The translations under genes were made by a program, and so were the position numbers. From positions 1,562,501-1,626,500 of the forward strand of contig NZ_CP042420.1 of the NCBI RefSeq assembly GCF_007954625.1: a DNA stretch of 64,000 nucleotides. The letters run 5' to 3'. Below the pieces are notes generated by a model, which worked only from the letters and a program-made list of their open reading frames with translations, was not told where the DNA came from and searched no databases. Positions within the stretch are counted from its first letter, which is position 1. Each line of letters opens with the position of its first letter. Source of the DNA: Leuconostoc lactis. GTDB lineage: Bacteria; Bacillota; Bacilli; Lactobacillales; Lactobacillaceae. This document shows, in pieces, positions 6,941 to 13,575 of the stretch.

Positions 6941-7711
6941 CTATGCTGCTTGCAAAAACTTGTTAATGAAGTACTGTTGACCTTTTCCAGTTACCTTTGG
7001 CGTTTTAGTAGTCACATTCACGCCATTGGAATTGATGTGGTTATGTTCCTTGATTTCAAACAACTCAAGTTCCATGCTGCGCTGTGTTGGCATGTTATAG
7101 TCTGTTCCCTTACGGCGAATTAGATACCCACTCTCACGTAGCCAAGTAAACAATCGATTAGCGCCGATTTCAACGCCGTTTTGCTTTAGCAACTTAGCTA
7201 ACTCGCCTACCAAAATGCTTGTTTGGCTTGCGCTTACGGCATCTGCGAATAGCGCCTTTGGTTTCATTTCTGAAATCTGAACGTCTTTCGCTTTCAATTG
7301 TTCGCCCGCTTGGATAAGTAAGTCCGCCAAGGTGTCGTTTGGGCGATTGATAAGTGCCTCCGCTTTTTCGTTGGTCATATAAGTGCCGTGCTTACGAATG
7401 GCTGGCAAGACTTCAGACGTGACCCACTTTTTAAATTGTTTAGCGCTTTCTAGCTTGCTACCAAAGATTAGCGAGTAGACACCTGATTCATTAACACCAA
7501 CAACTCCTCGATTAGGTAGATTTTCTAAGTGGGCGTTTTGCCCAGTTAGAGTTAAACGGTCATCAGAGTCAACGTGTTGCTTAATTGCTTTCGGTGTATC
7601 TTGATACCCTAAGGCTTGCGCTACGTCTTTACCTACGAACCACGCTTCATTATCAATAATTACTGTGCGAACCTCGTTCGCTTCAAAGTTAAATACTGTT
7701 ACTTCGTTCAT
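6941..7711 (-). CDS. ant: Phage antirepressor (BRO-N + KilAC)
   Basis: A 256-residue protein. Residues about 1-110 form a BRO-N domain (WFVGKDVAQALGYQDTPKAI; VNESGVYSLIFGSKLESAKQ; FKKWVTSEVLPAIRKHGTYM). Residues about 125-250 form a KilAC/ANT domain (LFADAVSASQTSILVGELAK; GANRLFTWLRESGYL). Such proteins counteract the CI repressor or otherwise tip the lysis/lysogeny choice. It is the second leftward gene after cro, typical for Siphoviridae of lactic acid bacteria. Confidence 0.88.
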   Translation of the reverse strand: MNEVTVFNFEANEVRTVIIDNEAWFVGKDVAQALGYQDTPKAIKQHVDSDDRLTLTGQNAHLENLPNRGVVGVNESGVYSLIFGSKLESAKQFKKWVTSEVLPAIRKHGTYMTNEKAEALINRPNDTLADLLIQAGEQLKAKDVQISEMKPKALFADAVSASQTSILVGELAKLLKQNGVEIGANRLFTWLRESGYLIRRKGTDYNMPTQRSMELELFEIKEHNHINSNGVNVTTKTPKVTGKGQQYFINKFLQAA

Positions 7712-7794
7712 GTTACTGTTCCTTTCTTGTTCTACGTGATAAAATGGAACTGTTATTGTTCCACAGCTCGGCTACTTCACTAGTCGGGCTTTTT

Positions 7795-8031
7795 CTATGC
7801 GGTTTGTTTCGGTTTTTCCGAAACGGTAGACAAAAAAATTTCATCCACTGATACACCGAGTGCGTTTGCGACTTTCTCAACATTTTTGTATCGTGCATTG
7901 CGTAAATTATCAATATCCGATTCGTAAGTGTTGATTGTTCGTTCAGACAATCCGGATGCAAGAGCTAAATCCTTTTGGGTTAAACGCTTTTGAATCCGAA
8001 TGTCGAAAAGTGCCTGTTTATTTGCTAACAT
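7795..8031 (-). CDS. cro: Cro-like repressor
   Basis: A 78-residue helix-turn-helix protein starting MLANKQALFDIRIQKRLTQK at ATG 8031. This start has a perfect AGGAGGTGA seven bases upstream; longer in-frame starts run into the operator region. The HTH continues DLALASGLSERTINTYESD. It is divergent from cI across a shared operator region, which identifies it as Cro. Its 3' end contains a fourth copy of the operator palindrome (7806-7824). Confidence 0.85.
   Translation of the reverse strand: MLANKQALFDIRIQKRLTQKDLALASGLSERTINTYESDIDNLRNARYKNVEKVANALGVSVDEIFLSTVSEKPKQTA
7806..7824. promoter_or_regulatory. Perfect operator palindrome inside cro
   Basis: GTTTCGG-TTTTT-CCGAAAC is a perfect 7-5-7 palindrome within the last codons of cro. 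It has the same core as the three sites between cro and cI and is the best-matching of the four. A distal site could support looping or act as a roadblock to early transcription. Confidence 0.7.
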
Positions 8032-8056
8032 CGAATCACCTCCTTTCGATAATCTT

Positions 8057-8085
8057 ATTATACAATTCGGTTTTTCCGAAGTCAA
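8057..8085 (-). promoter_or_regulatory. Early (cro) promoter
   Basis: On the minus strand TTGACT (8080-8085) and TATAAT (8057-8062) are separated by exactly 17 bp. An operator palindrome (8065-8081) lies between the two hexamers, so repressor binding would block RNA polymerase directly. Confidence 0.8.
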
Positions 8086-8145
8086 CAACAAATTTCAGTT
8101 TTTCCGAAATTATCTTCAAGAAATGTGTTTCATTTTTTCCGAAAC
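8065..8145. promoter_or_regulatory. Three operator sites of the cro/cI switch
   Basis: Three related palindromes with a TTTTT centre: 8065-8081 (TTCGG/CCGAA arms), 8092-8110 (TTTCAG/CCGAAA) and 8127-8145 (GTTTCAT/CCGAAAC). The first lies in the cro promoter spacer; the third overlaps the -35 region of the cI promoter. Degrees of symmetry differ, which would give graded affinity for CI and Cro. Confidence 0.8.
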
Positions 8146-8155
8146 GTTGTATAAT
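8128..8155 (+). promoter_or_regulatory. cI promoter
   Basis: TATAAT at 8150-8155 with a poor -35 (TTTCAT at 8128-8133, 16-bp spacing) that overlaps operator 3. A weak -35 covered by an operator is typical of an autoregulated repressor-maintenance promoter. The start codon of cI is about 30 bases downstream. Confidence 0.65.
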
Positions 8156-8184
8156 AATAGGTATAGAAAAACGGAGACAAAATT

Positions 8185-8877
8185 ATGTTTGCAAATAACC
8201 TACGATACCTACGCGAGAAAAACGGAATGGACCAAATCGACTTGGCTATCAAGCTAGGACGCAAGAGTTCATCATCTGTTAGCGAATGGGAAAAAGGAAA
8301 ATATACCCCAAAGATCGGCGTGCTTAACGATATTGCTGAAATATTCGGTGTTTCAATAACAGACTTGATGAATAAGGATTTAAGTGCTGACGACGGTAAT
8401 CGTGACAAGGTTATCAGTATGTACGATTCACTAGATGCCAACCGTCAACAAGCTGTTTACAATTTTACAAAGCAACAATACAATGAACAAAATAACGTCA
8501 TCGAGTTTCCTACACCAACACGTACACAAGTTAGCGTATACGGTGCTGTATCTGCTGGTACTGGTGAATATCTGCTTGATGGCACACCTGAATTAGTTGA
8601 CTATGACGGCGCTGTTCCTGAACACGACTTCGCTGTTGTTGTTAACGGTGACTCAATGGAACCAACATTTGAAGATAAGCAAATCATATTCGTTAAAAAG
8701 ACTAATGAAGCTCGTAATGGCCAGTTCGTTATTGCTGATTATGATCATCAGGCATTCGTCAAGAAGTTCATGCGAGATGAACACGGCGCACGCCTCGTAT
8801 CATTAAACAAAAAGTACCCAGACATGCTAATCGATGAAGACCACGAACTGTCAATCTTCGGCGTTGTCGTATTCTAA
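8185..8877 (+). CDS. cI: CI-type repressor with S24 peptidase domain
   Basis: A 230-residue repressor. Residues 1-62 are a helix-turn-helix domain (NNLRYLREKNGMDQIDLAIK; SVSEWEKGKYTPKI). The C-terminal S24/LexA-like domain contains the probable self-cleavage site Ala124-Gly125 (YGAVSAGTG), catalytic Ser157 in NGDSMEPT and a general-base Lys in FVKKF (193/194). RecA-stimulated self-cleavage after DNA damage would induce the prophage. It is divergent from cro, with three operators between them. Confidence 0.92.
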   Translation: MFANNLRYLREKNGMDQIDLAIKLGRKSSSSVSEWEKGKYTPKIGVLNDIAEIFGVSITDLMNKDLSADDGNRDKVISMYDSLDANRQQAVYNFTKQQYNEQNNVIEFPTPTRTQVSVYGAVSAGTGEYLLDGTPELVDYDGAVPEHDFAVVVNGDSMEPTFEDKQIIFVKKTNEARNGQFVIADYDHQAFVKKFMRDEHGARLVSLNKKYPDMLIDEDHELSIFGVVVF

Positions 8878-8878
8878 A

Positions 8879-8896
8879 CCGCAGATGCGGTGTACA
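8879..8896 (+). repeat. Trailer hairpin module after cI (variant)
   Basis: CCGC-AGAT-GCGG followed by TGTACATA, directly after the cI stop. It is a variant of the GCCC-N4-GGGCGTACATAY trailer found after several genes at 22-24.5 kb, and it runs straight into the pseudoknot-like leader of the next gene. Confidence 0.55.
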
Positions 8897-8899
8897 TAT

Positions 8900-8934
8900 A
8901 TGTGCCGAGCGTTCACATTAAAAAGCTTTAGGAG
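8900..8934 (+). ncRNA. Pseudoknot-like leader element A
   Basis: Stem ATGTG (8900-8904)/CACAT (8914-8918), then an A-rich stretch and GCTT (925-928 of the 8 kb block) that can pair with loop bases GAGC (8907-8910). The ribosome site GGAG follows immediately at 8931-8934. The layout matches the copies at 21.5-24 kb: P1 hairpin, TTAAAA tail, P2 with the loop, then Shine-Dalgarno. This topology is that of small H-type pseudoknot riboswitches; the ligand, if any, is unknown. Confidence 0.6.
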
Positions 8935-8944
8935 ATATCGAGAT

Positions 8945-9484
8945 ATGAGTAAGAAAATCGTTGGAGATGATGGGAAAACGTACGTGCAAAAGAAACCTTT
9001 TTATAAACGCGTTTGGTTCTGGTTGTTAGTGGTTATTGTTGTGATCGTTTTGGGAGGCGGTCAAGGTGGTGGTTCTGATAAAAAAGACACCTCAGCAACA
9101 TCATCAACCAAAGCGACTTCGGAATCCGCCTCATCAACTTCATCAACACAAAAACTATCGGAAGAAGACCAAGATAAACAAATACTTGCTGATTACACCA
9201 CGAAAATACAGGTTCAAACGCCGAAGTCGATTGCTTCATACAATGAAAAAGCTAAGTCGAATCAAGATGGCATGGAGGGTCTGGCAAAACTAAGCAATGC
9301 TGAAGTTTCTGTACTTGCCAAAATTTCTAACGAAGGTATAGAAAAAATGGCTAAAGTAATGATGACTACTGGTAACGGTAAACAAGATACCTATAACAGT
9401 TACGCAGCAAAGCTTCAAGATGTTTACATGGCTGAATCACAGAAAATTATGGATAACTATACCAGTTCTGCAACAGGTCAATAA
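8945..9484 (+). CDS. Membrane-anchored lysogeny-module protein
   Basis: About 179 residues from ATG 8945 (MSKKIVGDDGKTYVQKKPFY). A conserved cytoplasmic start with KRVWFW leads into one transmembrane segment (LLVVIVVIVLGGG), a Ser/Thr-rich linker and a helical extracellular part. The N-terminal 25 residues closely match the Ltp-like protein at 24008 (KKIVDENGNTYVQ, then KRVWFW), but the outer domain lacks the Ltp repeats. No lipobox cysteine is present. Lying between cI and integrase and bearing leader A, it is a good candidate for a lysogenic conversion or superinfection-exclusion protein; this is inferred. Confidence 0.65.
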   Translation: MSKKIVGDDGKTYVQKKPFYKRVWFWLLVVIVVIVLGGGQGGGSDKKDTSATSSTKATSESASSTSSTQKLSEEDQDKQILADYTTKIQVQTPKSIASYNEKAKSNQDGMEGLAKLSNAEVSVLAKISNEGIEKMAKVMMTTGNGKQDTYNSYAAKLQDVYMAESQKIMDNYTSSATGQ

Positions 9485-9489
9485 CTAAT

Positions 9490-9508
9490 GCCCTTATGGG
9501 CGTACATA
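9490..9508 (+). repeat. Trailer hairpin module
   Basis: GCCC-TTAT-GGGC followed by GTACATA, five bases after the stop of the membrane-anchored gene. It matches the trailers at 22174, 23709 and 24535 and leads into leader element B. Confidence 0.6.
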
Positions 9509-9510
9509 CA

Positions 9511-9541
9511 CGTGCACTATCCACGCTAAAATGGTTTGGAG
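9511..9541 (+). ncRNA. Pseudoknot-like leader element B
   Basis: Stem CGTG (9511-9514)/CACG (9522-9525) with loop CACTATC. Downstream TGGT (9532-9535) can pair with loop ACTA (9516-9519), followed directly by GGAG. Both helices differ in sequence from element A yet keep pairing, which supports a conserved structure. Confidence 0.55.
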
Positions 9542-9549
9542 ATTTAATA

Positions 9550-9927
9550 ATGGGAATGTTGAACGGATTGATTGGCAATGCTTCCGGTGTGTCAATTGAA
9601 AGTGTTAAAGAAGAAATATCACCGCTACTAATTGATGATGAAGTAATTGAACATGCCTTTAAATTAGTACGTGACTTAGTTGTCTTTACTAATAAAAGAT
9701 TGATTTTATCTGATAAACAAGGGTTAACTGCTAAAAAGGTTGAATACAAATCTATTGCCTATCGTTCTATTTCAAAATTTTCTACTGAAACAAGTGGTCA
9801 CTTTGATCTTGACGGAGAAGTAAAAATATGGATATCTGGTCAAGTTGAACCTTCTGAAAGAATAAATTTTAAAAAGGGTCAAGCCTTGACAGAAGTGCAA
9901 CAAATTTTAGCAAGTAAAACATTGTAA
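9550..9927 (+). CDS. bPH_1 (DUF1696) domain protein
   Basis: A 125-residue protein from ATG 9550, which has TTGGAG nine bases upstream. It is almost entirely one bacterial pleckstrin-homology domain of the bPH_1 type, recognisable from RDLVVFTNKRLILSDKQGLT, then AKKVEYKSIAYRSISKFSTE and FDLDGEVKIWISG. The family is small and cytosolic, forms oligomers, and its biochemical role is unclear. It is a common cargo gene in prophages and here sits between the membrane-anchored gene and the integrase. Confidence 0.82.
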   Translation: MGMLNGLIGNASGVSIESVKEEISPLLIDDEVIEHAFKLVRDLVVFTNKRLILSDKQGLTAKKVEYKSIAYRSISKFSTETSGHFDLDGEVKIWISGQVEPSERINFKKGQALTEVQQILASKTL

Positions 9928-9935
9928 ATAAAAAA

Positions 9936-9971
9936 AGCACACCCCATCGGACTAAGAACAGGGTGTGCTAT
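9936..9971. terminator. Hairpin after the bPH_1 gene
   Basis: AGCACACCC and GGGTGTGCT form a 9-bp stem. On the plus strand only TATATAACAT follows; on the minus strand a run of seven T follows, so it is a better terminator for leftward transcription. Confidence 0.6.
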
Positions 9972-10043
9972 ATAACATAAACGCACGGGGCGTTCTATTA
10001 GATTATAACAGATATAAGCCCCCTTTTAAAGGAGGTTTTTTAT

Positions 10044-11111
10044 ATGGCGTCAATATATAAACGTGGTAAGACTTGGACGGCGAACGTATCAATCATGAAT
10101 GGTAAAACTCGTATCCGTAAAACGATGTCTGGTTTCACAACTAAACGAGACGCTACCATTTGGGCAAATGATATTGAGTTTAAAAAACAAAATAAAGACC
10201 TAGTTGTCAAAGACCATCTATTTACTGAGGCATTTGAAGACTGGTACCACGTATTTAAAGAACCGCAATTGGAAACTGCTACAAAGCAGTGGTACAAAAG
10301 AACGCTATCATTATTAAAAGAAAAATGGGACGGAAAAAAGCTATCTGAATTAACTTCCAAAGATTTTCAAAAATTAATTAATGATTATGGTTCTGATCAC
10401 GTGCTGTCTTCTGTATCTCACATAAAAAATATCACAAGCGCGTTTATTAGATATGCTGTTGATGAAGATTTTATAAAGAAAGATTTTACTAGAAACGTCA
10501 AAACATATTCAGTAGTCAAAAGCAAAGATAAGCAATTAAAGTTTCTTGAAGCTGAAGAAATGGAAAACTTGATACTTTCAATAAAGGATAATGAAGCTGC
10601 GACGAGTAGAATGATATTAACAGCAATATATTCTGGAATGCGTTTTTCAGAGGTAGCCGGCTTGACGCTAGAAGATTTTGATTTTGAAAACAATGTGATA
10701 AACGTCAATAAATCGTGGCAGATACACGATAAAAAATTTAAAAATACAAAAACGCAAACTTCAAACCGCATCATCGTAATGCCAAAGGTATTTATGGATA
10801 TTGCAAAAAAATGGACGTTTGGGAATGAGTTTGCATTTGAGAGTGATAACGGTACTCCACCTACTGATAACGCTGCTAACAAACAGTTAAGACGCTATCT
10901 TGAAAAAATAAATAGCAAAATTATCACGTTCCACGGTCTTCGTCACACCCATGCTAGTTACCTTTTGGCTAATGACCTAGCAATTCAATTTGTTAGTGAA
11001 AGGCTAGGTCATGCTGATGTTAACATTACATTAAGCACCTATGCCCACCTACTGAACAAAAAACGTACCGAAGAAACAAACAAGATGCTTGATTTGTTAA
11101 ATAAGGTTTAA
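10044..11111 (+). CDS. int: Phage tyrosine-recombinase integrase
   Basis: A 355-residue integrase. It has an N-terminal arm-binding AP2-like domain (IYKRGKTWTANVSIMNGKTR), a SAM-like core-binding domain at about 60-150 and a C-terminal catalytic domain. Active-site residues are visible: Arg200 (SGMRFSE), His297 and Arg300 (HGLRHTH), His323 (LGHAD) and the Tyr333 nucleophile (STYAH). A GGAGG site precedes the ATG. It is the last prophage gene on this side, with repeats resembling arm-type binding sites just after it. Confidence 0.95.
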   Translation: MASIYKRGKTWTANVSIMNGKTRIRKTMSGFTTKRDATIWANDIEFKKQNKDLVVKDHLFTEAFEDWYHVFKEPQLETATKQWYKRTLSLLKEKWDGKKLSELTSKDFQKLINDYGSDHVLSSVSHIKNITSAFIRYAVDEDFIKKDFTRNVKTYSVVKSKDKQLKFLEAEEMENLILSIKDNEAATSRMILTAIYSGMRFSEVAGLTLEDFDFENNVINVNKSWQIHDKKFKNTKTQTSNRIIVMPKVFMDIAKKWTFGNEFAFESDNGTPPTDNAANKQLRRYLEKINSKIITFHGLRHTHASYLLANDLAIQFVSERLGHADVNITLSTYAHLLNKKRTEETNKMLDLLNKV

Positions 11112-11113
11112 AG

Positions 11114-11308
11114 GGCTACATTTTGGCTACAATAGACATTAAACCGTTGATATACCAGTGATTAACACTCCCCCCCAGCGCATTTTCACCGCTTTACCAC
11201 AATTGTTGGTAGAGCGGTTTTTTGTTGCATAAACCCTTGATACGTAAGGTTTTTTGGTTGTTGTGAGTTCGCGTCGGTTTTTGTTATTTTTGCTACAATT
11301 TGCTACAA
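11114..11308. repeat. Candidate integrase arm-type sites / attachment region
   Basis: Four related repeats follow the integrase stop: GGCTACA (11114), TTGGCTACAA (11123), TGCTACAA (11291) and TGCTACAA (11301). Paired short direct repeats flanking the crossover are characteristic of tyrosine-integrase attachment regions. The core itself cannot be named because the other prophage end lies outside the window; a C-rich stretch at about 11169-11180 is one candidate. Confidence 0.5.
11189..11226 (+). terminator. Terminator downstream of integrase
   Basis: ACCGCT...AGCGGT with inner TACCA/TGGTA pairing and a run of six T. It lies between the two pairs of candidate arm-type repeats. Confidence 0.75.
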
Positions 11309-11318
11309 ATTCTGATGT

Positions 11319-11349
11319 AAAAAACCAGCACATTTTATGCTGGTTTTTT
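11319..11349. terminator. Bidirectional terminator at the prophage boundary
   Basis: AAAACCAGCA-CATTTTA-TGCTGGTTTTTT is symmetric, with A and T runs on both sides, so it can act in either direction. It probably marks the junction between prophage and host sequence. Confidence 0.7.
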
Positions 11350-11423
11350 CTATATAAAGATGCGATTTTAGAAGCTACCTAAAACGACGGTTAACGTGAC
11401 TCACTTTTTAATGAATTGATTAC

Positions 11424-11616
11424 AAAAAAGCCATGATTTACATCAAAAGTAAATCATGGCTCGTCTCCCCTAACGTCCCAGCACTTACAATAATAATCTG
11501 GAGTATTTTTATAAAAATATATTATGTTAGCTTATAATTAAGAATGCAAAGAAGGACGATGGTTATGGTTGTTATGACCATCATTAAATATTATGTATGT
11601 GCTGGGATAACGTTAC
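11424..11616 (-). ncRNA. Small RNA gene, family copy 1
   Basis: On the minus strand TTGACA (11647-11652) and TAAATT (11623-11628), 18 bp apart, form a promoter. The predicted RNA of about 193 nt has a closing stem TCCCAGCAC (11476-11484)/GTGCTGGGA (11599-11607) and ends in a 13-bp terminator hairpin with six T (11424-11461). The central part holds the family motif UACUCC (minus strand, near 11500). No ORF of note is present. It shares all these parts with copies at 12233, 16206 and 17582. No known RNA family is recognised. Confidence 0.65.
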
Positions 11617-11646
11617 TAAAATAATTTAGCATATCAATAACCGAAT

Positions 11647-11669
11647 TGTCAAACCTTTATCAAGAATAA
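11647..11669 (-). promoter_or_regulatory. Conserved upstream box of the small-RNA promoters
   Basis: TTGATAAAGGTTTGACA (minus strand) is conserved in all four small-RNA genes at this position and includes the -35 hexamer. Conservation well upstream of -35 suggests binding of a shared regulator. Confidence 0.5.
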
Positions 11670-11713
11670 TCAGTGGTCAATTCAATCGAACTGTTAATGT
11701 TTTAAATGAAAAT

Positions 11714-11741
11714 AAAAAAAGCTCACCTTAGTGAGCTTTTT
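11714..11741 (-). terminator. Terminator of cold-shock gene 1
   Basis: AAGCTCAC-CTTA-GTGAGCTT hairpin with seven T on the minus strand, directly after the csp stop. Confidence 0.8.
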
Positions 11742-11747
11742 GCCTTA

Positions 11748-11948
11748 TTAAGCTTTAACGATGTTTGCTGCTTGCAAACCGCGATCGCCACTTTCAACAT
11801 CGAAAGTCACTGATTGACCTTCATCAAGTGTTTTGAAGCCATCGCTTTGAATAGCTGAGAAATGGGCGAAGACATCATCACCGTTTTCACGTGTGATAAA
11901 TCCAAAACCCTTGTCGCCATTAAACCATTTTACTGTGCCTGTTTCCAT
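11748..11948 (-). CDS. csp: Cold-shock protein, copy 1
   Basis: A 66-residue Csp ([20 protein letters not shown]) with the RNP1 motif KGFGFI and RNP2-type VFAHFSAI, a single OB fold that binds single-stranded RNA/DNA and melts mRNA structure. ATG 11948 has AAAGGAG nine bases upstream; an upstream in-frame start is excluded because it lies in the leader. It differs by only two residues from the copy at 24880. A leader of about 105 nt conserved between the copies suggests cold regulation at RNA level. Confidence 0.93.
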   Translation of the reverse strand: METGTVKWFNGDKGFGFITRENGDDVFAHFSAIQSDGFKTLDEGQSVTFDVESGDRGLQAANIVKA

Positions 11949-12059
11949 TATATGTTTCTCCTTTGGTGTACTCACCAATCTTTTTTGTAATTTAAATAAT
12001 TGGTACTGAGTGTCCTTCAAGAAAAGAGAAATCAAAATCAAAAACTTTATTACTCATTT

Positions 12060-12089
12060 ACTATAACACGTATCACAATGGAATAGCAA
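12060..12089 (-). promoter_or_regulatory. Promoter of cold-shock gene 1
   Basis: TTGCTA (12084-12089) and TATAGT (12060-12065) on the minus strand with 18-bp spacing. The resulting 5' leader of roughly 105 nt is nearly identical to the leader of the second csp gene. Confidence 0.6.
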
Positions 12090-12232
12090 GCAAATAAACA
12101 AATCAATATATTTTTGTCACTTCATCTTGATTATTTTAGCGCGGTTTTTGTTGTGTAAACGTTGTTATATTAATGTTTTAAGTTGGCAATTTTTTTAGCG
12201 CTTATCCCTAAAAAATGCCAACAAAAAAGCCA

Positions 12233-12426
12233 TGATTGTCGTTTGATGGCAATCATAGCTCGCGTCTCCCAGCATCCCAGCATCCCAGCACCTATAATAA
12301 TCAGGAGTATTATTTATAAAAAAATATATTATGTCAGTCTACGCTTAAATATGCAAAGAAGTACGCTGGTTGTTGTGAACAATGCAAATATTATAACGTG
12401 CTGGGATGACGTAACTGATACGTTAC
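12233..12426 (-). ncRNA. Small RNA gene, family copy 2
   Basis: Promoter TTGACA (12457-12462)/TAAATT (12433-12438), spacing 18. The predicted RNA of about 194 nt starts with a small GTAAC/GTTAC hairpin. Its closing arm GTGCTGGGA (12398-12406) can pair with any of three tandem TCCCAGCA units (12266-12291). It ends in an ATGATTG/CAATCAT terminator with six T (12233-12260). The plus-strand text AGGAGTATTATTT near 12303 means the RNA is complementary, over 13 nt, to the ribosome site of the Ltp-like gene at 24008. Confidence 0.65.
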
Positions 12427-12476
12427 TAGAATAATTTATCATATGCGTTATTGAATTGTCAAACCTTTATCAAAAT

Positions 12477-12505
12477 AAAAAAAGACGTACTTATTCGCGT
12501 CTTTT
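12477..12505 (-). terminator. Terminator of the coiled-coil protein gene
   Basis: AAAAGACG...CGTCTTTTTTT on the minus strand, downstream of the gene ending at 12578. Confidence 0.7.
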
Positions 12506-12577
12506 ATCCCCGTTGTTAACCCCATATGTATCGAGAAACCATCGTGATTTCTCGATGCTGTGCGTGCAATCCCGCTA

Positions 12578-13156
12578 TTAGTTCTGGTGCTTGTTCAAAA
12601 CGTTTTGCGCATACTGATCAAGTTGCTGCACATCTTGGATTGCGTTATCAAGTTGACCCTGTAACTGATTCCCCTTGGTATTTGCATCACGCAAATCGTT
12701 TTGTGCAGTTTGTAGTTGTGCCTGAGTTTGGTTCGCCTTCTGGTTAGCATCATTCAGCTGAGACTGAATACCATCTAATTCTTTTTGTTTATCCGCCACT
12801 CTCTGGTTGCCTTCCGCAATTTTTTGATTAATTTCGTCAATCTTTTGTTGAATTTCTCTTTGTTTATCATCATTTGCTCTTTGCAAGTCGCCTTGCAACT
12901 GCACCACTTGCGTTTTGTAATTTGACACATCGTTCTGAGCAGACGTCAGTTGATTCTGGAATTCATTATTTTGGTGTGTCAAACTTGAGATTGCTTGAGA
13001 TTGCACGGTTAACTTACTATCCAACTGATCAATAATGCCTTTGATCTGATTCATCGAGGCGCTTCCTGTCCACCCCGCATAATCTGCCAATATTTTCCCA
13101 CCCATAAGGGTCATTGCTGTAACTGCCAGGACAATCACTAATTTGTTGATTTTCAT
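12578..13156 (-). CDS. Membrane-anchored coiled-coil protein
   Basis: A 192-residue protein with an N-terminal signal/anchor (MKINKLVIVLAVTAMTLMGG, then KILADYAG). The rest, from about residue 45, is a long Gln/Asn/Asp-rich coiled coil with heptads (QKIDEINQKIAEGNQRVADK). No enzymatic or LPxTG motif is visible. It probably sits on the outer membrane face as a rod or spacer. AGAAGG lies only four bases before the ATG. It has no operon partners; its function is unknown. Confidence 0.65.
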   Translation of the reverse strand: MKINKLVIVLAVTAMTLMGGKILADYAGWTGSASMNQIKGIIDQLDSKLTVQSQAISSLTHQNNEFQNQLTSAQNDVSNYKTQVVQLQGDLQRANDDKQREIQQKIDEINQKIAEGNQRVADKQKELDGIQSQLNDANQKANQTQAQLQTAQNDLRDANTKGNQLQGQLDNAIQDVQQLDQYAQNVLNKHQN

Positions 13157-13285
13157 ATAACCTTCTTTTCTATTTTATGTTATTACATTCACACAGCTTT
13201 AATAATGTAGCGTCCTTTCCCTATATAGTCAATTGAATCTTATTCATTGCCAATAGGCATAAAATGACTTTCACTCACTTAATGT

Positions 13286-13429
13286 AAGTGTTAACAAATG
13301 GTGGTATACCAATATTTGTACGAATAAATTTCCAATTTTTATAAATCAAACACAGATGAAATATCACAATAGAAATGTTTTTATATACTATTTTTTCTTG
13401 TGATTTTAAGTGTTAAGTATACCAATATT
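13286..13429 (+). repeat. Direct repeat pair in an intergenic gap
   Basis: AAGTGTTAA followed by GTATACCAATATT occurs contiguously at 13408-13429. The same two blocks occur at 13286-13294 and 13304-13316, separated by nine extra bases. The gap between 13160 and 13530 otherwise holds only AT-rich sequence with no gene that I can support. The palindromic GTATAC core could be a regulator site or a footprint of an excised element. Confidence 0.45.
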
Positions 13430-13531
13430 GACAAAATTAAACCCCACCATTGCAACTAATTTGACTAAGAAATAGTTGGATTATTTTGAGCTTTTATTAT
13501 TTACCACACTTTTTACTAAAAAATAGACACC

Positions 13532-13570
13532 AAAAAAGCGCAACCAGATTATCCAGTTGCGCCTTTTTAG
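13532..13570 (-). terminator. Terminator of dld
   Basis: GGCGCAACTGG...CCAGTTGCGC stem followed by six T on the minus strand, just after the dld stop region. Confidence 0.8.
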
Positions 13571-13575
13571 CATTA

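Noticed and set aside
7740..7795. Hairpin between cro and ant as a leftward terminator
   Set aside because: The stem around AGCTCGGCTA is followed by T only on the plus strand; leftward transcription must pass through it to reach ant.
11139..11333. Leftward 64-codon frame after the integrase
   Set aside because: It spans a terminator hairpin and candidate integrase arm sites and has no ribosome site.
11420..12470. Small-RNA family taken as insertion-sequence remnants or MITEs
   Set aside because: The copies have conserved promoters and terminators in the same orientation, and covarying inner helices, but no terminal inverted repeats at their outer ends and no target duplications.
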